Source of the DNA: Kitasatospora aureofaciens
GTDB lineage: Bacteria > Actinomycetota > Actinomycetes > Streptomycetales > Streptomycetaceae
Length of the DNA stretch: 64,000 bases
Direction of reading: 5' to 3'
NCBI RefSeq assembly: GCF_019192735.1
Contig: NZ_JAHTKP010000018.1
Location: 62,001-126,000 of the forward strand
Positions 59,870 through 64,000 of this stretch are shown here, piece by piece. A model generated the notes under the pieces. That model did not search any database. It was not told the DNA's origin and saw only the letters and a program-made list of their open reading frames with translations. Each line of letters opens with the position of its first letter. Position 1 is the stretch's first letter. The position numbers and the translations under genes are program-made.

Positions 59870-60878
59870 GCGCGTGCGGCCGCTGCCGCCCGGGCAGCGC
59901 GTCGGGCGCTGGGAGGTCACCGGGCCGATCGCGGACGGCGGCTGGGGCACGGTGTACGCGGGGCGATCAGCCGGCGACTCCGACAGCAACGAGGTCGCGC
60001 TCAAGATCCTGCCCACCGCCGGCCTGACGCCGCGCCAGGCCGCCAAGGTCGCCGAGAGCGCCCGCCGCGAGGTGGAGTTCGCCCGGCGCACCCGGCACCC
60101 ACGGCTGATCCGCCTGCTCGACACCGTCGTGCTCGGCGAGGAGGGCCACCCGTTCCTGGACGGCGCGATCGTCCTGGTCATGGAGCGCGCCGAGCGCAGC
60201 CTGCGGGACCTGCTCACCGGCGAGGCCGGCGAGGCGGGTGAGGTGGGTGAGGTGACGGAGGCCGAGGGTGCCCGGCTGATCGCGGGGATCTGCGAGGGCC
60301 TGGCCCACCTGCACGCCAACGGCTGGGTGCACGGCGACCTCAAGCCCGACAACGTCCTGCTCGCCGCCGACGGCTCGGTCAGGCTCGCCGACTTCGGCCT
60401 GGCCACCGAACTGACCGGCACCCGCGGCACCCACGGCTACGCGCCGCCGATGGGCACCTTCGACTACCTGCCGCCCGAGCGGTGGAAGGCGCCGCTGGGC
60501 GAACACGGCGTCACCGTCCGCCCGAGCGCCGACATCTGGGCGCTGGGCATCGTCGTCCACGAGGTGTTCGCCCGCGGCGCCTCGCCGTTCCCCGGCGCCA
60601 CCCCGGCGGCCCGCGCCGCCGCCGCGCAGGAGTACGCCGACCGGCGCGCGCCGCTGCGCATGGCCGGCGCGGTGCCGCCGTTCTGGCGCGAGCTGGCCGC
60701 CGACTGCCTGGCGCCCACCCACGCCGAGCGGGCCGCGCACACCGCCGAGAGCCTGCTCGCCCGGATCCGCGCCCACCAGGACGCGCCGGAGCGGCACATG
60801 CGCAGGCGCGGGCGCAGCGGACCTGCCCGGGCGGCGCTCGCGGCCGCCGCCGTGGGCGCGGCGGTCGCGGGGGGCTAG
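59862..60878 (+). CDS. Ser/Thr protein kinase, cut by an in-frame TAG
   Basis: 338 residues. Kinase motifs are present: the glycine loop IADGGWGTVYAGR, lysine in NEVALKILPT, catalytic WVHGDLKPDNVLLA, DFG in VRLADFGLATE, and GTFDYLPPER. It ends with an alanine-rich stretch (ARAALAAAAVGAAVAGG) that looks like a membrane helix, then TAG. The reading frame continues without a break into an extracellular-type domain to 61235. The usual domain order is kinase, helix, outer domain, so the TAG probably truncates the protein. Confidence 0.88.
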   Translation: MAERVRPLPPGQRVGRWEVTGPIADGGWGTVYAGRSAGDSDSNEVALKILPTAGLTPRQAAKVAESARREVEFARRTRHPRLIRLLDTVVLGEEGHPFLDGAIVLVMERAERSLRDLLTGEAGEAGEVGEVTEAEGARLIAGICEGLAHLHANGWVHGDLKPDNVLLAADGSVRLADFGLATELTGTRGTHGYAPPMGTFDYLPPERWKAPLGEHGVTVRPSADIWALGIVVHEVFARGASPFPGATPAARAAAAQEYADRRAPLRMAGAVPPFWRELAADCLAPTHAERAAHTAESLLARIRAHQDAPERHMRRRGRSGPARAALAAAAVGAAVAGG

Positions 60879-61235
60879 ACGTACGCCGGGTGGGACACGG
60901 CGGCCCGCGAGGCCGGCGGGCGGATCACGGTGTACAACGCCGACCCGGGCTGCCAGGGCCGCGCCGACCGGGACCGGCAGTGCAGCCTGGGCCTGGCGGT
61001 CGACCCCCGCGAGCCGTACCTGAGCGGCAACGTGGTGCCCACCCGGGTGTGGCACGGCGACGTCCTCGACGTCGACTGCCAGGTCCCGCACGGGGTGCCG
61101 ATCGTCGACGAGATGGGCACGCAGTCCGCCCAGTGGTTCCGGGTCCACCTGCCGGACGGCCCGGCCTGGCTGCCCGCCGTGCGCACCCTGGACCGGCCCG
61201 TGCTGCCGCTGTGCCCGCCGGCTCCCACGTCCTGA
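60879..61235 (+). pseudogene. In-frame continuation of the kinase past an amber codon
   Basis: Reads TYAGWDTAAREAGGRITVYN, then GCQGRADRDRQCSLGLAVDP, VWHGDVLDVDCQVPHGVPIV, FRVHLPDGPAWLPAVRTLD, with four cysteines, then TGA. It has no ribosome site or own start, and the frame is that of the kinase, so it appears to be the outer-surface sensor domain left behind a nonsense codon. Confidence 0.65.
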
Positions 61236-61409
61236 CGGGCGCCTGCCTGTCCTTTCCAGACCCCGTCAATCCGGATCGTTCCGGATACCCGTCCCGCCGC
61301 CCCGCGACTAGCTTGCGGACGGCCGGTCAGCGAGCCGCGCCCGCACGTGACATGACCGAACCAAATTCCGGATGGCCCGATCATCCGATCGTCCGACCAG
61401 GAGGCAGCC

Positions 61410-62474
61410 TTGCGCACAACGCCGACCCTGCGGCGCGCCGCACGCGCCGCACGCGCCCTGGCCCCGGCCCTGGCGGCCCTGGCGCTCGCCCTCGGCGCGG
61501 CGCCACCCGCCGAAGCCGCCGCCACCGGCGCCACCTCCGCCGCGGCCGTCACCGCCGTCGCCTCCGACACCGACGGCCCGATCGGGCGCGGCGAGGTGAT
61601 GGACCGCGCCTGGTCGTGGGTCAACGAGCGCGTGCCGTACAGCCAGAGCGGCTGCTACACCAACCAGTTCGGCTGCTACCGCCCCGACTGCTCCGGTTTC
61701 GTGTCGATGGCCTGGCACCTGGGCACCTCGCTCACCACGTGGACCCTGTGGAACGTCACCGCCGACATCCCGGCCGCCGACCTCCAGCCCGGCGACGCCC
61801 TGCTGAAGGACTCCGGCGGCACCGACCACGTCGCCCTGTTCGTGCGCTGGGCCGACCCCGCCCACACCCAGCCGGTGGTGCGCGAGGAGTACGACTTCGG
61901 GCACGTCGCCGAGGAACGGGTGTGGGGCGACGGGCTGCGCGGCTTCACCCCGCGCCGCTACAACCGCCTCGACGACCTCATGCCCTACGGCAGCATCCGG
62001 GTCAAGTACGACAGCATGGGCGGCCTGAACAGCGTGCTCGGCGCGCCGATCCGCGGCGAGCGCGACGCCGTCGGCGGACGCTTCCAGCAGTTCCAGAACG
62101 GCATCATCCTGTGGCACCCCGACGCGGCCTACGCCGTCTACGGCGACATCCTCACCCGGTTCTGGGCCACCGACGCCGAACGGGCCTGGGGCTTCCCGAC
62201 CATGGACGAGGCCGACGGCGCCGCCGCGCCCGACGGCACCCGGGGGCGCTACCAGTTCTTCGAGCGGGCCCTGTTCCTGTGGTCCTCGCCCACCGGTGCG
62301 CACGTCGTCCACGGGGCCATCTACGACGCCTTCCACGCCGCCGGCCACGAGAAGGCGCTCGGCTACCCCGTCACCGACGAGGCCGACGAACCGGGCGGGC
62401 GCGCCCAGAAGTTCCAGAACGCCACCGTCCACTGGAACGCCGCCACCAACACCACCTCGATCAGCCGTCCCTGA
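61410..62474 (+). CDS. Secreted NlpC/P60-type protein with LGFP repeats
   Basis: 354 residues from a TTG with AGGAGG upstream. A signal peptide (ALAPALAALALALGAAPPAE) is followed by an NlpC-like domain (catalytic Cys in CYRPDCSGFVSMAWH, His in GGTDHVALFVRW) and LGFP repeats (NSVLGAPIRGERDAVGGRFQ, AWGFPTMDEADG, ALGYPVTDEADEPGGRAQKF). It likely cleaves peptidoglycan stems or similar amides while bound to the wall. Confidence 0.85.
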   Translation: MRTTPTLRRAARAARALAPALAALALALGAAPPAEAAATGATSAAAVTAVASDTDGPIGRGEVMDRAWSWVNERVPYSQSGCYTNQFGCYRPDCSGFVSMAWHLGTSLTTWTLWNVTADIPAADLQPGDALLKDSGGTDHVALFVRWADPAHTQPVVREEYDFGHVAEERVWGDGLRGFTPRRYNRLDDLMPYGSIRVKYDSMGGLNSVLGAPIRGERDAVGGRFQQFQNGIILWHPDAAYAVYGDILTRFWATDAERAWGFPTMDEADGAAAPDGTRGRYQFFERALFLWSSPTGAHVVHGAIYDAFHAAGHEKALGYPVTDEADEPGGRAQKFQNATVHWNAATNTTSISRP

Positions 62475-62609
62475 AGAACCTGACGCAACCTGGCGAACCG
62501 TCAACACCAACATGGTCCAGCGTGACCTCGACGGCATCATCGACCGCCGGCGCAAGGCGTGACGGGGCAACTCCCGTAAAACCCCGGAAACTTGCCGCTA
62601 TCCCGTGCA

Positions 62610-62633
62610 CCCCGGCCCCACAACGGGCCGGGG
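62610..62633. terminator. Terminator between converging genes
   Basis: CCCCGGCCC (62610-62618) pairs with GGGCCGGGG (62625-62633), loop CACAAC. It lies downstream of both the secreted protein and the minus-strand response-regulator fragment. Confidence 0.85.
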
Positions 62634-62664
62634 CGCCCGCGCGTTGCCGGTCGGGTGCTGCGGG

Positions 62665-62754
62665 TCAGGCGGGCTGGACTAGGCGGTTCTCGTAGGCGAA
62701 GACGACGGCCTGGACGCGGTCGCGCAGGCCGAGCTTGAGGAGGATGCGGCTGAC
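62665..62754 (-). pseudogene. C-terminal piece of a LuxR/NarL-type response regulator, split by TnpB element 2
   Basis: The minus strand reads VSRILLKLGLRDRVQAVVFA, then YENRLVQPA and stop, the recognition helix and end of the GerE domain of streptomycete two-component regulators. It begins exactly at the right end of the TnpB element (62754/62755); the receiver domain must lie beyond the element, outside the window. Clear disruption by insertion. Confidence 0.85.
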
Positions 62755-62787
62755 TTGACATCCTCCCCCGGCTAGAGCCGAGGGATT
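62755..62787 (-). mobile_element. Right end / omega-RNA 3' hairpin of TnpB element 2
   Basis: Reading the minus strand: AATCCCTCGGCTCTAGCCGG, then GGGAGGATGTCAA, ending at 62755. It shares the CGGCT-AGCCG hairpin and TCAA end with element 1. The adjacent target and predicted guide is GTCAGCCGCATCCTCCTCAA (complement of 62735-62754), which is the response-regulator recognition-helix codons. Confidence 0.8.
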
Positions 62788-64000
62788 CCAACACCGGTGG
62801 GGTGTTGAGGTTCACGGACGCTCGACCGCTTGCGCGGTGTCGTCCCTCCGGTACCGGCCCGTTTGGGTCGGGGCCTTACGGCCTGTCCTACCGCGACGTT
62901 GATCGATGCGTTGGTGTCCGCGTTGCAGGTGAAACCGCAGTTGGAGCAGACGAACTTGGCTTGGCTCTTGCGCGAGTTCTTGTCGATCCATTTGCAGTCG
63001 GAGCATTGCAGGCTGGTGTAGGGGGCGGGTACGTCTTCGACCCTGCCTGGTGCCTTGTGCCCGGTGCGCCGGCGGAGCAGGCCCCAGCCCTGGGCGAGGA
63101 TGGACCGGTTCAGTCCGGCCTTAGCGGCTCGTCCGTTCTTCAGGAACTGTCCGGGCTGCTCGGGGTCGGGCTTCGGCTTGACCGACGCCGTCATGTTCTT
63201 GATGTTCAGCTTCTCGAAGCGGATCAGGTCGTAGGTGCGGGCGAGGTCTGTGCTGGTCTTCTCGCACCAGTCCTTGCGCCGGTCGGCTTCACGGGCCTTG
63301 AGCTTGGCGACCTTGGCGTACTCGGCAGTCTTGTGCGGGCTGTTCTTCGGTGCGCGGGATGCGCGGCGCTGGTGCTTGCGGATCTGCGCGCGTTCCTTGA
63401 CGGTGAGCTGCGGGCAGTTGAGGGTGCGGCCGTCGGAGAGGGCGGCGGTGATGGTGACGCCCCGGTCGATGCCGATGACCTCACCCGTTCCGGGCGCGTC
63501 GATCGATTCGGGGACGACCGCGAACGCGACATGCCACTGACCGTTTCGGAAGGTCACCCGGAACGTCTTCGCGTCCGGCAGCCCCTGCCGGGTGTTGCGG
63601 AACTTCACCCATCCGCAGCCCGGTACCTTGACCTGCGCCCACCGGCGGTTGAGCTTCTGCACGACCACGGACCGGCCCATGACCTGCTTGCCGGTCTTCG
63701 CGTTCACCTTCGCGGTGCCGTCCGGGTTGAACTCCGGTACCCGGTCGTCGCCGATGACGCGGAAGCCCTCATGTCGGAACTTCTTACGCCACGTCGGCTC
63801 GCCGAATCCGGCGTTGAACTTCGCCGACTTCGCTGCGGCGAAGTCCTTGAGGGCCTGCGCCTGCACCGTCTGGTTACCGGAGCAAAGCCAATCACTGGCA
63901 CGCCGGGCCTCCGTCAGCTGACGGCACTGCTCCGCGAAACCGGGAGCGGACTTACGTCCCCAGTACCAGTGCGAATGCTGCTCCACCGCCAGGTTCCACA
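62772..64000 (-). CDS. tnpB: TnpB (IS200/IS605-type RNA-guided nuclease), 5' end outside window
   Basis: About 409 codons visible; the N-terminus continues past the right edge (WNLAVEQHSHWYWGRKSAPG shows the usual family start is further upstream). RuvC-I is VIGIDRGVTITAAL, RuvC-II LIRFEKLNIKNMT, zinc finger CSDCKWIDKNSRKSQAKFVC followed by SNCG, RuvC-III in CNADTNASINVAVGQ. All catalytic residues are kept. It differs clearly from the TnpB at 18548, so the two belong to different lineages. The right end overlaps its stop region. Confidence 0.9.
   Translation of the reverse strand, partial: WNLAVEQHSHWYWGRKSAPGFAEQCRQLTEARRASDWLCSGNQTVQAQALKDFAAAKSAKFNAGFGEPTWRKKFRHEGFRVIGDDRVPEFNPDGTAKVNAKTGKQVMGRSVVVQKLNRRWAQVKVPGCGWVKFRNTRQGLPDAKTFRVTFRNGQWHVAFAVVPESIDAPGTGEVIGIDRGVTITAALSDGRTLNCPQLTVKERAQIRKHQRRASRAPKNSPHKTAEYAKVAKLKAREADRRKDWCEKTSTDLARTYDLIRFEKLNIKNMTASVKPKPDPEQPGQFLKNGRAAKAGLNRSILAQGWGLLRRRTGHKAPGRVEDVPAPYTSLQCSDCKWIDKNSRKSQAKFVCSNCGFTCNADTNASINVAVGQAVRPRPKRAGTGGTTPRKRSSVREPQHPTGVGIPRL

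Noticed and set aside
1..64000. CRISPR arrays, tRNA and rRNA genes
   Set aside because: No regularly spaced repeats with unique spacers and no tRNA- or rRNA-like segments were found by eye; a dedicated scan would be needed to exclude a tRNA firmly.

Overview
The window is very GC-rich, uses GTG, TTG and ATG starts behind AGGAGG-type ribosome sites, and carries many gene families typical of streptomycetes: XRE/TPR regulators, DUF6879 with a DUF5753 regulator, anti-sigma-type ATPases, FxLD lanthipeptide genes and ATP-grasp peptide genes. It reads as an accessory region of a Streptomyces or Kitasatospora chromosome. The species cannot be fixed from the sequence.

Layout. (1) About 1-6,800: an unusual minus-strand biosynthetic operon. 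It encodes a stand-alone adenylating enzyme, a carrier protein, a TrpD-like phosphoribosyltransferase, a TrpA-like lyase, an EctC-like cupin and an acyl-CoA dehydrogenase cut by the window edge. A LysE/RhtB exporter, a possible 60-residue peptide and a divergent LuxR-type regulator accompany it. (2) 6,800-11,000: a GntR remnant, a DUF6879/DUF5753 regulatory set, and a TPR regulator next to a 17-nt palindrome. (3) 11,113-15,600: a 25-codon polyproline ORF and a hairpin lie ahead of a tri-domain kinase/kinase/nucleotidyltransferase, a phosphotransferase, a frameshifted SDR and a Nudix hydrolase. I cannot match this set to a described pathway. (4) 15,900-24,400: a metallo-beta-lactamase-fold hydrolase, two paralogous 91-residue proteins, a frameshifted unknown gene, a complete TnpB, a phospholipase C-type enzyme, and an AbiEii-like nucleotidyltransferase between two unknown partners. 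(5) 24,400-31,440: HEAT-repeat, membrane and secreted proteins, including a ricin-B lectin, a SecD-P1-like lipoprotein and a penicillin acylase homologue.

(6) 31,470-36,400: a graspetide (imiditide-type) cluster with precursor tgmA, ATP-grasp ligase tgmB and PIMT-type methyltransferase tgmC. It is preceded by an XRE/TPR regulator and an anti-sigma-like ATPase. (7) 36,450-44,300: an SPFH protein paired with a diverged NAD-kinase-like protein, a class I lysyl-tRNA synthetase, a 2H phosphoesterase and more TPR regulators, with two broken P-loop kinase pieces at the borders. (8) 44,645-55,150: an FxLD lanthipeptide cluster with regulator, Nudix, Fe(II)/2OG oxygenase, precursor, LanB, LanC, a fused SpaB_C-methyltransferase and a repeat protein. 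(9) 55,370-64,000: an M4 protease, an FHA protein, a Ser/Thr kinase cut by an in-frame amber codon, a secreted NlpC/LGFP protein, and a second TnpB element inserted in the DNA-binding end of a LuxR-type response regulator.

Recurring themes. Two different RiPP systems each use a PIMT-family methyltransferase, and both precursors carry an Asp-Gly step suited to aspartimide chemistry. Both clusters have GTGAC half-site operators near XRE/TPR regulators. Several genes carry single lesions (frameshifts, amber codons, element insertion), which are either real decay or sequencing errors.
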